From JAFGBZ01 sp043817715 (lineage in GTDB: Archaea; Iainarchaeota; Iainarchaeia; Iainarchaeales; JAFGBZ01): a DNA stretch of 23,554 nucleotides. Of the stretch, positions 16,194-22,873 are shown one piece after another. The notes beneath the pieces are model-generated. The model was not told the origin of the DNA, did no database searches, and saw only the letters and a program-made list of their open reading frames with translations. The translations under genes were made by a program, and so were the position numbers. Where the stretch lies: positions 1-23,554 of the forward strand of contig JBDRGO010000045.1 in NCBI GenBank assembly GCA_043817715.1, read 5' to 3'. Each line of letters opens with the position of its first letter. Within the stretch, counting starts at the first letter, position 1.

Positions 16194-17078
16194 ATTTTTG
16201 AGTAAGCTTTTTTTAATGCTTACTCTTAATTTCTTCCATTTTTTTTCTATTTCATTCCATTTTTTATTTTTGTTTTTGATAATGAACTTCATTTTTTTAA
16301 TTTTTTCATTGTGATTACTTAAAGGCAATAACTTTTTTGCTAATTGAATAATTTCTTGTTTTTTACTTAATGAAAGATTATAAATATCTTTAGAGTATGT
16401 TCCGTAAGGGGTTTTGGTTCCTTTCTTTTTATCTAAATTTAATAGTAGGTTGATTTTTTCTTCTTTCATTTTTTTTTTAATTTGTTCAAGAATTATTTTA
16501 TCACTTGTTCTAATTCTAAATAAAAATTTTACTCCTGTTTTATGGCTTTTTGCGATATTCCAATTTGCTTCACAGTCCATATAAGAAGAAAAGAAATTGT
16601 AAAAAGCTTCTTTGTTTTTTAATATTTCTGAATCGATTTTTTCAGGTTTTTTAATTAAAAAATTAAATGAATTGTGCAAATCTTCATAAATAAACCATTC
16701 ATCTTGCCTTTCTTTGTTTTTAACTAAAGTAACACGTAATTCACCATATTTTTTGAATGCTTTTTTCAAAAAATTTATTTGAGCAGGGTGTGTTGTAGAA
16801 GTTTGAATTCTAATGCATATTCTTACCCATTTAGCATAAAAATCGCCTGCACGCATTCCTAAAAAATAGGCTTTTTCAATTAAATCACCTGAAAATTCTT
16901 TTTTAAATTTCTTTGTTAATGCTTCTGAAACCGTTTTTGTTTTGATACCTTGTTTTGTAAGTTTTTTTCTAATAGTTCTAGGATTAACTTCAAATATTTT
17001 TGCAATCTCTGCTGAAGATAAGTTTTTTTTCCAATAAAGGTCTTCTAAAACCTTTGAACTTATTTTTATTTCATTCAT
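16164..17078 (-). CDS. Free-standing LAGLIDADG-type homing endonuclease
   Basis: 304-residue basic protein. An N-terminal helix-turn-helix (residues about 20-45, S-S-A-E-I-A-K-I-F-E-V-N-P-R-T-I-R-K-K-L) precedes two degenerate LAGLIDADG motifs: A70-Y-F-L-G-M-R-A-G-D79-F and F-F-S-S-Y-M-D168-C-E170-A. Acidic residues are kept in both, so cleavage activity is plausible. Such enzymes cut long specific sites and promote their own spread; here there is no host intein or intron. The gene is strongly A+T-rich and Lys-rich. Its last 10 codons lie antisense to the end of hppA, and it fills what would otherwise be a short intergenic gap, suggesting insertion. A TATA-like TTTAAAAATATTTT lies about 20 nt before the ATG. 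It could also act as a regulator through the HTH. Confidence 0.75.
   Translation of the reverse strand: MNEIKISSKVLEDLYWKKNLSSAEIAKIFEVNPRTIRKKLTKQGIKTKTVSEALTKKFKKEFSGDLIEKAYFLGMRAGDFYAKWVRICIRIQTSTTHPAQINFLKKAFKKYGELRVTLVKNKERQDEWFIYEDLHNSFNFLIKKPEKIDSEILKNKEAFYNFFSSYMDCEANWNIAKSHKTGVKFLFRIRTSDKIILEQIKKKMKEEKINLLLNLDKKKGTKTPYGTYSKDIYNLSLSKKQEIIQLAKKLLPLSNHNEKIKKMKFIIKNKNKKWNEIEKKWKKLRVSIKKSLLKNLQKQWNYNQ
16200..16225. terminator. Hairpin just after hppA stop, inside the endonuclease gene
   Basis: GAGTAAGC (16200-16207) and GCTTACTC (16218-16225) form a perfect 8-bp stem around a T7AAT loop, seven bases after the hppA TAA. The T-rich loop and the T-rich sequence beyond 16226 could end hppA transcription. 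It lies within the last codons of the opposing endonuclease gene, so read-through RNA from either side contains it. Confidence 0.5.
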
Positions 17079-17186
17079 AATAAATCTAAATTGAAAATAT
17101 TTTTAAATTTAATGAAAGGCACAAAAGGAACGTAATAAAGCGAATAATTAAATAAAGTTATTTCATTACTTTATCAGTGAATTTTT

Positions 17187-17315
17187 ATGTTTGAAGGAAT
17201 GCAAGGCGCAATTTATTTAATTATTGCAACTGTAATTATTGCAGGAGTTCTTTTCTGGATTTACCGGATACTGCAGCAGAACCTTAAAGAAGAAAATCAG
17301 GAAAAAAAAGCATAA
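17187..17315 (+). CDS. Single-helix membrane microprotein, 42 aa
   Basis: Short gene encoding MFEGMQGAIYLIIATVIIAG followed by a few more hydrophobic residues and a polar tail ending E-N-Q-E-K-K-A. One transmembrane helix spans about residues 7-27 and the tail is probably cytoplasmic. Support: CAGTGA eight nt upstream of the ATG, a TATA-like TAATTAAATAAAG about 35 nt upstream, and a convincing membrane-protein composition. It lies between the endonuclease gene (divergent) and acyP, 73 nt downstream on the same strand. A different frame just after the stop encodes a heptad-like I-A-E-I-D-A-L-R-K-H-L-E-E-K, which could be a lost C-terminus. The family is unknown. Confidence 0.55.
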   Translation: MFEGMQGAIYLIIATVIIAGVLFWIYRILQQNLKEENQEKKA

Positions 17316-17388
17316 CAAGAAAGGAATGAATTGCGGAAATCGATGCATTAAGAAAGCATCTTGAAGAAAAATAATTTAAGTGAATTAA

Positions 17389-17664
17389 ATGATTAAAAGA
17401 ATTCATGGATTTGTTTCCGGTTCGGTGCAAGGGGTTTTTTTCAGGCTGCATACAACTCAAAAAGCAAATGAATTAGGTTTAACCGGATGGGTAAAGAATT
17501 TGCCTGATGGAAGGGTTGAATTTTTGGCTGAAGGAAAAGAAGAAAAATTAAATGAATTGATTTCTTTTTTGCATAAAGGAAGCCCTTCAGCAGAAGTGCA
17601 TAAAGTTGAATTTGAATGGAAAAAAGCAACTAATGAATTCAAGGAATTCAAGACTGTTTATTGA
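17389..17664 (+). CDS. acyP: Acylphosphatase
   Basis: 91-residue enzyme that hydrolyses acyl phosphates such as acetyl phosphate or carbamoyl phosphate; a small cytoplasmic ferredoxin-like fold. The phosphate loop is G-S-V-Q-G-V-F-F-R19, with the catalytic Arg19, and Asn37 in G-W-V-K-N-L-P-D-G-R-V-E positions the water. Length is normal for the family. The start ATG is preceded by AAGTGAATTAA, a block shared with several other genes in this window. No partner gene is evident. Weak end: the C-terminal F-K-T-V-Y replaces the common F-x-I-R-Y variant. Confidence 0.93.
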   Translation: MIKRIHGFVSGSVQGVFFRLHTTQKANELGLTGWVKNLPDGRVEFLAEGKEEKLNELISFLHKGSPSAEVHKVEFEWKKATNEFKEFKTVY

Positions 17665-17766
17665 ATAAATTTAGAATTTGAAAGAGTTAAAATTTAATTC
17701 TTTTTTGGATTAATGTTTTTTTAATTCAATTTTTCTTTAATTCGGTTTCTTTTGATTTAATCCCTT

Positions 17767-18234
17767 TCATTTCTCCACTTTTAATTTTATTTCTTCCGCG
17801 AATTCGTTGGAACCGATGTTTGCAGTTACTTTTATTCGGTATTCACCTTCAAGTATTTTTTCTTCAAGAGGATTAATCAGTATTTTTATTTCCCTTTTTT
17901 CTTCCGGCGCCATTGATTCTGCCCTTCCGTTGTTTTGAACGCTTAAAATAATGTTTTTGGTTCCAAGCGCTTCAGCACTGATCGGGACATTTTCTGCATT
18001 GAACCCTGTTGTGTTGGTTATTTTTGCATAAAGCCAGACCTCTTCATTTGACTTAATCGGGTTTTTTTCAAACCATAACTGGATTGGCTTAGGGGTAAAA
18101 ACAGAAGTTAATGCATAAAAAACAGCGAAAATAAGTATTACTGTTAAAAGCAATAAGAGAAGCATTTTTCCTATCTGCTTCGGCTTGTCATACCCGAACC
18201 CAAAACCAAATGCTTTATCATCATAAATTCCCAT
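17767..18234 (-). CDS. Membrane-anchored protein with an extracytoplasmic beta domain
   Basis: 155-residue protein. A Gly/Phe-rich cytoplasmic N-terminus (M-G-I-Y-D-D-K-A-F-G-F-G-F-G-Y) precedes a single membrane helix (about residues 23-45, L-L-L-L-L-L-T-V-I-L-I-F). The remaining 110 residues alternate hydrophobic and polar positions as in an immunoglobulin-like or CARDB-like sandwich, with N-N-G-R and E-G-E-Y-R-I-K-V-T-A-N near the end. It probably faces outward as an adhesion or assembly domain; function unknown. It follows cutA by 33 nt on the same strand, but a TATA-like ATTATAAATATT (18264-18275), overlapping the cutA stop, offers its own promoter. Confidence 0.75.
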   Translation of the reverse strand: MGIYDDKAFGFGFGYDKPKQIGKMLLLLLLTVILIFAVFYALTSVFTPKPIQLWFEKNPIKSNEEVWLYAKITNTTGFNAENVPISAEALGTKNIILSVQNNGRAESMAPEEKREIKILINPLEEKILEGEYRIKVTANIGSNEFAEEIKLKVEK

Positions 18235-18267
18235 TCAAACCACTTAATACTAAATCCATTCCAATAT

Positions 18268-18585
18268 TTATAATTTTCCTGAACACTCTTTTTCAACCCA
18301 TTCTTCAAATTCTTTATTTGCCTTAATCGAGAATTTAATTATTGCGGGTAATTCATATGAATGCATTAATTGAATTTCTTTTTTTATTTTAGTAAAATTC
18401 CCTTCTTTTGATTTCATTAAAGCAATTACTTCTTTTTCTTTCCTTAATTTCTTTTTCCAATGAAATAATGAATCAGAATTAATTAAATTCGCACAGGCAA
18501 TTAATTTCTTTTTAAGCAAATGATTTGAAATATTTAGTGCTTCTTTTTTTGAAGGAAAAGGGACATAAATAATTATTGAATTCAT
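18268..18585 (-). CDS. cutA: CutA1 family divalent-cation tolerance protein
   Basis: 105-residue trimeric ferredoxin-like protein. It matches CutA by I-I-I-Y-V-P-F-P-S-K-K-E-A, the L-I-A-C-A-N-L-I strand, and the H-S-Y-E-L-P-A-I-I segment (family HpYevPeii). The usual S-x-Y-x-W-x-G is altered to S-L-F-H-W-K-K-K. CutA is linked to copper tolerance in bacteria, but its archaeal role is unsettled. GTG at 18594 and ATG at 18591 are in-frame alternatives. I prefer ATG 18585 because GTGAT lies four nt before it, as in hppA, and because it fits family length. The upstream DUF357 gene ends at 18591, so translation is probably coupled. Confidence 0.82.
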   Translation of the reverse strand: MNSIIIYVPFPSKKEALNISNHLLKKKLIACANLINSDSLFHWKKKLRKEKEVIALMKSKEGNFTKIKKEIQLMHSYELPAIIKFSIKANKEFEEWVEKECSGKL

Positions 18586-18590
18586 GTTCA

Positions 18591-18929
18591 TCACGGCAAA
18601 GTGAATAATTGATCGTCTTCTTTTGCATTGAATAATTTTGCCCTTACTCCTGCGTCAAGCCATGCATGGGCATAAGAGTAGGCAGCAAGCGCGGTAAGCA
18701 ATTCATTTTCTTTTTCAAAATGTTTTGCATCATTAAAGTAATTTTTTGCCATTGAAAGGAAATCCAATGCAATTTTTTTCTGTTCAGGGATTAATTCAGG
18801 CATTAATTCAATTTTCTGCAATGCTTCTTTAGTTAATTCCCTGTATTTATTTACCTTAAACTTTAATTCAAATTCTAATTCACTTAAGGTATTCACTTTT
18901 TCAAATTCTAATTCATAATCTTCTTTCAA
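18591..18929 (-). CDS. DUF357 family protein
   Basis: 112-residue helical protein. The C-terminal half contains L-L-T-A-L-A-A-Y-S-Y-A-H-A-W-L-D-A-G-V-R and D-D-Q-L-F-T, the hallmark of archaeal DUF357. Function is unknown; helical bundle members of this type are cytoplasmic. The start is TTG at 18929, preceded by AAGTGAATTAAA at the same spacing seen before ATG starts elsewhere; there is no in-frame ATG before conserved sequence. It lies 86 nt after dphB and overlaps or abuts cutA, so a dphB-DUF357-cutA transcript is plausible. Confidence 0.85.
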   Translation of the reverse strand: MKEDYELEFEKVNTLSELEFELKFKVNKYRELTKEALQKIELMPELIPEQKKIALDFLSMAKNYFNDAKHFEKENELLTALAAYSYAHAWLDAGVRAKLFNAKEDDQLFTLP

Positions 18930-19015
18930 TTTAATTCACTTAATTACTTTAAATCCATTTAATTTTAATTTCTTTTTATTTATTCTTTTCAATCAATTCA
19001 ATCCACTTTATTTAA

Positions 19016-19765
19016 TTAAAGAAAAGCCAGTGCTTCTTTTTCCTTTTCAGTTAATTTTCCGCATATAATCATTGCCTGCGGGAATCCCCCGAATCCTGAA
19101 CGGGACATTTTTGAAAATTCCCCTGCCCGGATTAATTCTTTTTCGCTTCCTGCTGCTGCAATTAAAATAAATGTTTTGTCATCCAGAAATGATTCCTTTC
19201 TTTTTGATTCAATTGATTTCAGTATTTTTAACGCCTGCTGAATGCTCATTAATGCATTTGATTCCATGTCAATATCAAGCAGGCATAATGTGTGCAGTCC
19301 GCTTTCATAATTTTTTTTGATTGCATCATAAAAGCTTTCAGGGGAATAATTCTGCTTTGGAAAAACAACTGAGGTAATTCTGCCGAATCTGTATTCGTCC
19401 AATCCGGTTTTTCCCAAATAATTCTGGATTGAAATTCCCGGAATGCATTTCACTTCAGTTCCTTTTTGCTTTGCATCAATCAGCAATTGAATATGTGTTG
19501 TTGCAAAAAACATGTTTCCATACACCAGCAAAGCAATATTTTGGGTTCTGCTTTTTGAAAGAATTCCTTTTTCATCTTCTTCCAGTTCACTGCGCTTTAA
19601 TTCAGTCACCGGTTTTTCAGTTAATTCCTCTAATTCATTAATGCTTCCTTCAGCAAATTTAGAGGTATATGAATCCAGGTAAATTTCACTGCATTGCTTT
19701 AATGCATCCAGTGCTTCCAGAGTAAGCTGTCTGGGGTTCAGGCCTATTCCTATCAAGTAAAGCAT
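19016..19765 (-). CDS. dphB: Diphthine synthase
   Basis: 249-residue SAM-dependent methyltransferase of the tetrapyrrole-methylase fold. It trimethylates the 3-amino-3-carboxypropyl-histidine intermediate on elongation factor aEF2, the second step of diphthamide synthesis. The N-terminus L-Y-L-I-G-I-G-L-N-P and L-D-S-Y-T-S are family sequence, as are A-T-T-H91 and P-G-I-S-I-Q-N and the C-terminal G-F-G-G-F-P-Q. Length is normal. Odd point: the family's G-D-P loop reads G83-N84-M85, so the usually conserved Asp is Asn; SAM binding may still occur. Start ATG has AAGTGAATTAA upstream. First gene of a minus-strand group with DUF357 and cutA. Confidence 0.9.
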   Translation of the reverse strand: MLYLIGIGLNPRQLTLEALDALKQCSEIYLDSYTSKFAEGSINELEELTEKPVTELKRSELEEDEKGILSKSRTQNIALLVYGNMFFATTHIQLLIDAKQKGTEVKCIPGISIQNYLGKTGLDEYRFGRITSVVFPKQNYSPESFYDAIKKNYESGLHTLCLLDIDMESNALMSIQQALKILKSIESKRKESFLDDKTFILIAAAGSEKELIRAGEFSKMSRSGFGGFPQAMIICGKLTEKEKEALAFL

Positions 19766-19850
19766 TTAATTCACTTTATTATTGAGTACTGGTTTAATTA
19801 AAAAATAAGCTTTTCTGCCATTAAGCCCTGAAAAAGCGCTCGCATAAAGG

Positions 19851-19860
19851 TTTATAATAT
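19851..19860 (+). promoter_or_regulatory. TATA-like box with long leader for the zinc-ribbon gene
   Basis: TTTATAATAT lies 83-92 nt before the ATG at 19943, implying a leader of about 60-65 nt. A second, weaker box (ACTTTATAG, about 19913-19921) is about 25 nt from the ATG and could give a short transcript instead. Confidence 0.45.
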
Positions 19861-19929
19861 GTCAGTAAGCCAAATTGGTTTGAATAAAGCTTTTTTGTAT
19901 TAATTGCAAAAATACTTTATAGCATATTT

Positions 19930-19934
19930 GGAGG
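19930..19934 (+). promoter_or_regulatory. Canonical GGAGG ribosome site fixing the zinc-ribbon start
   Basis: GGAGG sits 8 nt before ATG 19943. It is the only full GGAGG I found ahead of a start in the window and decides the start against a longer in-frame option at 19904. Confidence 0.85.
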
Positions 19935-19942
19935 AAATAAAT

Positions 19943-20275
19943 ATGGGATATAATGATAGAGACCGACGTGGAAGAAGTGGCGGAAGCGGCGGAAATAGAA
20001 GCTTTCATGGCGGCGGGGGCGGCGGCAATAGAGGATTTAGCAGCGGCCCAAGAGAAATGTTTGAAGTAACCTGCAGTGAATGCGGAGAACAAACAAAAGT
20101 TCCTTTTAAACCAGACTCAGAAAGACCGGTTTATTGTAAGGACTGCTACATGAAGAAAAAGGATGAAGGATTCGGAAAGAAATTCGAAAAACCAACTGCA
20201 AAACCAGCTCCTAAAGAAGAAGTTGAAGAAGCAGAGGAAGAAGAATCCGAAGAATCAGAAGACGAAGATGAATAA
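19943..20275 (+). CDS. Gly-rich CxxC-x17-CxxC zinc-ribbon protein
   Basis: 110-residue protein in three parts. Residues 1-36 are Arg/Gly/Ser-rich (G-G-G-G-G-G-N-R-G-F-S-S-G), resembling RGG-type RNA-binding tails. Residues 41-70 hold the zinc site C44-S-E-C47, 17 residues, C65-K-D-C68, the CxxC-x17-CxxC family common in DPANN archaea and candidate-phyla bacteria. Residues 88-110 are almost all Glu, Asp and Ser. The architecture suggests a nucleic-acid-binding or RNA-chaperone role; this is inference. Strong GGAGG ribosome site and long leader suggest high or regulated expression. A convincing hairpin/T-tract terminator follows, so it is monocistronic. Confidence 0.85.
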   Translation: MGYNDRDRRGRSGGSGGNRSFHGGGGGGNRGFSSGPREMFEVTCSECGEQTKVPFKPDSERPVYCKDCYMKKKDEGFGKKFEKPTAKPAPKEEVEEAEEEESEESEDEDE

Positions 20276-20304
20276 GTCTAATTCCTGAACTTTATTGAAT
20301 TAAT

Positions 20305-20345
20305 AAGAAAGGTTAATTCCTTTCTTTCTTTTTCTTGTTTTTTAT
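20305..20345 (+). terminator. Hairpin plus T-tract terminator
   Basis: AAGAAAGG (20305-20312) pairs with CCTTTCTT (20319-20326), a perfect 8-bp stem with a 6-nt loop, followed by T-rich sequence (20327-20347). It lies 30 nt after the zinc-ribbon stop. The remainder of the 166-bp convergent gap is T-rich with no gene. Confidence 0.7.
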
Positions 20346-20441
20346 TTTTATTAATTTAATTAATTAGTTGATTTTCTTGCAATAATTTTTTTGTAATGAT
20401 TTTTTTAATTTATTTTAATTATTAATTTCTTGCAATCTTTT

Positions 20442-21281
20442 TCAGCATCCGATTAAGCCTAATTTCACCAAACTTGCAATTCCTGTTGCAAACCCTAAAA
20501 TTGATAAAAATACTTTAATGAATCCATTCAGGTTTTTTTCTTCAACTTCTTTGTCAACAAAGTAAAGAATTGCGGCGATTAAGGCAATTTTGACCGCAAT
20601 AAATAATGCAGGGTGAATTCCTAAAATAAAATCAGATACAGGATGCTGTTCCGAGTAATTACAGAAAGTTATTGCATAAGCGGTAAAGCCCGCGTCCATT
20701 GCCTGGCCTGCTAAAACAGTTAAATTAAGTTTTTCTTTAAAGAAATTTTTTAGAAATAATTCAATTGCATATTTTGAAACAATTACTATAATTAAAACCA
20801 AAAGCAAGGAATAAATAAATGGCATTACTTGAGTGAAATTAGGCAAAGCAATAAATAAAACAGGCAAAAAGAAAATTAATCCAGTTACACCTAAAATTAA
20901 TTCAAATTCTTTATTAATTTTTTTTGCGGTAATGAATGCAATTAAAAGTCCAATTAATACAAGAAAAAATGTAAAAAGCCATACTCCAGGAGTAAAAGTA
21001 TAAAATCCAAAATCCAATGGATTAATTGTTTTATTAAATAATCCTGCTGCATTCAATGCCCTTAAAGTTGTTCCGATTAAAATGAACGGAATCAATGCAA
21101 GAAAGAATTTGAAATTGAATTGAATTCCTTTTTTGTTCAGAAAAGGGTAAAGCACATAAAATGAAATTATAAGCAGTAATGCGCCATAAACTAATGTGTT
21201 GAATATATTGTATCCTTGTACGGATGGATCAAGAACTGGCCTAATGAAGAATTCATTAATTATTTCACTTAAATCAAGCAT
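20442..21281 (-). CDS. DUF63 family membrane protein
   Basis: 279-residue integral membrane protein with about seven to nine predicted helices. The archaeal DUF63 signature is clear: T-L-R-A-L-N-A-A-G, F-T-P-G-V-W, A-G-Q-A-M-D-A-G-F-T-A-Y-A, and Y-S-E-Q-H-P-V. Function is not established. Conserved polar residues within helices suggest catalysis or transport. Start ATG is preceded by AAGTGAATTAA. It is divergent from trm5 with only 60 bp between. Confidence 0.88.
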   Translation of the reverse strand: MLDLSEIINEFFIRPVLDPSVQGYNIFNTLVYGALLLIISFYVLYPFLNKKGIQFNFKFFLALIPFILIGTTLRALNAAGLFNKTINPLDFGFYTFTPGVWLFTFFLVLIGLLIAFITAKKINKEFELILGVTGLIFFLPVLFIALPNFTQVMPFIYSLLLVLIIVIVSKYAIELFLKNFFKEKLNLTVLAGQAMDAGFTAYAITFCNYSEQHPVSDFILGIHPALFIAVKIALIAAILYFVDKEVEEKNLNGFIKVFLSILGFATGIASLVKLGLIGC

Positions 21282-21307
21282 TTAATTCACTTTTCATAAT
21301 TCAATTA

Positions 21308-21317
21308 TTATTTAAAT
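21308..21317 (+). promoter_or_regulatory. TATA-like box for trm5, leaderless arrangement
   Basis: TTATTTAAAT centred about 29 nt before ATG 21342, with no ribosome site in front of the ATG. This fits transcription starting at or next to the initiation codon. Confidence 0.55.
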
Positions 21318-21341
21318 TATTGGGCAAAAGTTATTATTGTT

Positions 21342-22196
21342 ATGGGAAAAGAAAAGAAGCCAAGGAATTTACGTGAAGCATTAAAAGGAAGGCTTTCAGT
21401 TAAGGAAATGAGTTTATTACAAACTGCATTTGATTCACTTGGAGATACCGCAATAATTGAAATTCCTGATGAATTATTAAAAAAAGAAAAATTAATTGGA
21501 AATGCATTGCTTTCACTGAATAAGCATTTCATTGCAGTGTACAGAAAAAAAGGAATTACTTCAGGAGAATTTCGAGTTCTTCCATTGAAATTAATTGCAG
21601 GAAAGAAATTAAAGAAAGCAACTTACAAAGAAAGCAATAGCGTATTTAAAATTTCTTTGGGAAAAGTATTTTTTTCTCCTAGATTGGGAACCGAGAGATT
21701 AAGGATTGCAAAGCAGATAAAAAAAGATGAAATTATCGGGGCTTTGTTTGCTGGAGTTGGACCTTTTCCAATTGTTTTTGCAAGAAATTCTGAAATGGGT
21801 TTAAGTTATGCAGTTGAATTAAATCCTGATGCCGTAAAAGATATGGAAGAAAACATTGACTTGAATAAATGCAAGGAAAAAGTAATTCCTTTACTTGGAG
21901 ATGTGAAAAAAATTGTTCCAATGCATTTGAAGGGAAAATGTGACAGGGTTGTAATGCCTATTCCAAAAACAGGGAATTCTTTTTTGAATGAAGCAATTGA
22001 TTGTTTGAAACCAAAAGGCGGGATTATTCATTTTTATTTTTTTGGAAACAAGGAAAAACCATTCAAAGAAGCATTAGAAGAAATTGAAAAAGAAGTAAAG
22101 AAAAAAAAGAAAAAGAAAAGAATTTTACTGAAAAGAATTGTAAGGCCGTTTTCCCCTGCAATAGTGCAGGTAGTAATTGATTTTAAGGTTTATTGA
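21342..22196 (+). CDS. trm5: tRNA (guanine-37 N1)-methyltransferase, Trm5 family
   Basis: 284-residue class I SAM methyltransferase. After an N-terminal RNA-recognition region, the core starts at F-F-S-P-R-L-G-T-E-R-L-R-I, the family's pre-motif. The SAM loop follows as A-L-F-A-G-V-G-P-F-P-I, then A-V-E-L-N-P-D-A (acidic end of beta 2) and D-R-V-V-M-P-I-P-K-T-G (catalytic loop). It methylates G37 next to the anticodon to prevent frameshifting. A Lys-rich segment (K-K-K-K-K-K-K-R near residue 260) is unusual and may aid tRNA binding. It is somewhat shorter than typical archaeal Trm5 (about 330). The wybutosine enzyme Taw2 is related but lacks the P-x-P-K loop seen here. Confidence 0.85.
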   Translation: MGKEKKPRNLREALKGRLSVKEMSLLQTAFDSLGDTAIIEIPDELLKKEKLIGNALLSLNKHFIAVYRKKGITSGEFRVLPLKLIAGKKLKKATYKESNSVFKISLGKVFFSPRLGTERLRIAKQIKKDEIIGALFAGVGPFPIVFARNSEMGLSYAVELNPDAVKDMEENIDLNKCKEKVIPLLGDVKKIVPMHLKGKCDRVVMPIPKTGNSFLNEAIDCLKPKGGIIHFYFFGNKEKPFKEALEEIEKEVKKKKKKKRILLKRIVRPFSPAIVQVVIDFKVY

Positions 22197-22255
22197 GATA
22201 CCTAAAAAAACAAAATTTAAGACAATATGCTCTGATTTGAAGCATAAACAATACA

Positions 22256-22292
22256 TATTTAAATCATTTAATGTATTATTGTTATGGGTGAT
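22256..22292 (+). promoter_or_regulatory. TATA-like box and ribosome site of the toxin-antitoxin unit
   Basis: TATTTAAAT (22256-22264) lies 32-40 nt before the antitoxin ATG. GGGTGAT (22286-22292), a seven-base match to the expected 16S rRNA 3' end, lies 3 nt before it. The strong site fits the higher antitoxin synthesis usual for such pairs. Confidence 0.5.
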
Positions 22293-22295
22293 TAA

Positions 22296-22538
22296 ATGAA
22301 TGTGATTTTAAGGGGCAGAACCAAGGAAATAGTGGAAACTCTTGTCAGAAAAGGTTATGCCAATTCTCAGTCTGAAGCCGTGAGGCTGGCTATTGTTGAC
22401 TTTGGAGAACATCATTTAAGTGAAGCAGAGTTAGTCAGCAGAAAGCTTGACAAAATAGATGAAGAAATCAAATCAGGGAAAAGAAAACTGCTTAATGCTG
22501 ATGAAGCCCTTGGCAGTTATGCAAAATATTTGAAGTGA
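22296..22538 (+). CDS. Ribbon-helix-helix antitoxin (RelB/ParD-like)
   Basis: 80-residue protein. Residues 1-35 (MNVILRGRTKEIVETLVRKG then Y-A-N-S-Q-S-E-A-V-R-L-A) show the beta strand and two helices of a ribbon-helix-helix DNA-binding dimer. The C-terminal half is charged and helical, suited to wrapping the toxin. It would neutralise the downstream toxin and repress its own promoter. Its TGA overlaps the toxin's GTG start by 4 bp, indicating translational coupling. Confidence 0.82.
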   Translation: MNVILRGRTKEIVETLVRKGYANSQSEAVRLAIVDFGEHHLSEAELVSRKLDKIDEEIKSGKRKLLNADEALGSYAKYLK

Positions 22539-22807
22539 TTCCTATTTACAAATCTTTTTATGATGAAGACTGGCCAAAATATTTTAGCAAACTGGATAAC
22601 ACATTAAAAGAGCGGGTTGTAAAGAAAATAAGTAAAATCATTGAATTTCCAAAGAAAAGGCATTTAGGGAAAAAAGCAAAATTTTTTGTTGATGAAATCG
22701 GCCAGCATAGAATCATTTACCGGGTTTTTGATGAAACAAACGAAATCAGGTTTTATTTTGTGGGAAGCCATAAAGAATATGAAAAATGGTTCAAGCAATT
22801 TTTCTGA
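22535..22807 (+). CDS. RelE/ParE-superfamily toxin
   Basis: 90-residue basic protein. F-Y-D-E-D-W-P-K-Y-F-S-K-L-D gives the N-terminal strand/helix. The C-terminal E-I-G-Q-H-R-I-I-Y-R-V-F-D and I-R-F-Y-F-V-G-S-H-K-E-Y-E-K-W match the RelE beta sheet and its end. RelE-type members cut mRNA in the ribosome; ParE-type members act on gyrase. The HR-x2-YR and late Lys/Tyr residues favour the RelE side, but this is a guess. GTG start at 22535 within the antitoxin's stop. Adjacent to adk, with no mobile-element ends visible. Confidence 0.82.
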   Translation: MIPIYKSFYDEDWPKYFSKLDNTLKERVVKKISKIIEFPKKRHLGKKAKFFVDEIGQHRIIYRVFDETNEIRFYFVGSHKEYEKWFKQFF

Positions 22808-22873
22808 ATTCTTAGAATGCAGGAATAAATTAAAAATTATTTGTTTTAAAGTTTATTGAAGAGTGAATTTTTA

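Noticed and set aside
17329..17367. Twelve-codon frame MNCGNRCIKKAS before acyP
   Set aside because: Too short, no ribosome site, and no conserved feature.
18586..18594. GTG 18594 and ATG 18591 as cutA starts
   Set aside because: GTGAT here fits better as the ribosome site for ATG 18585, as at hppA, and family length agrees.
19904..19942. N-terminal extension of the zinc-ribbon protein
   Set aside because: GGAGG lies within this stretch, 8 nt before ATG 19943, and the extension does not resemble the family.
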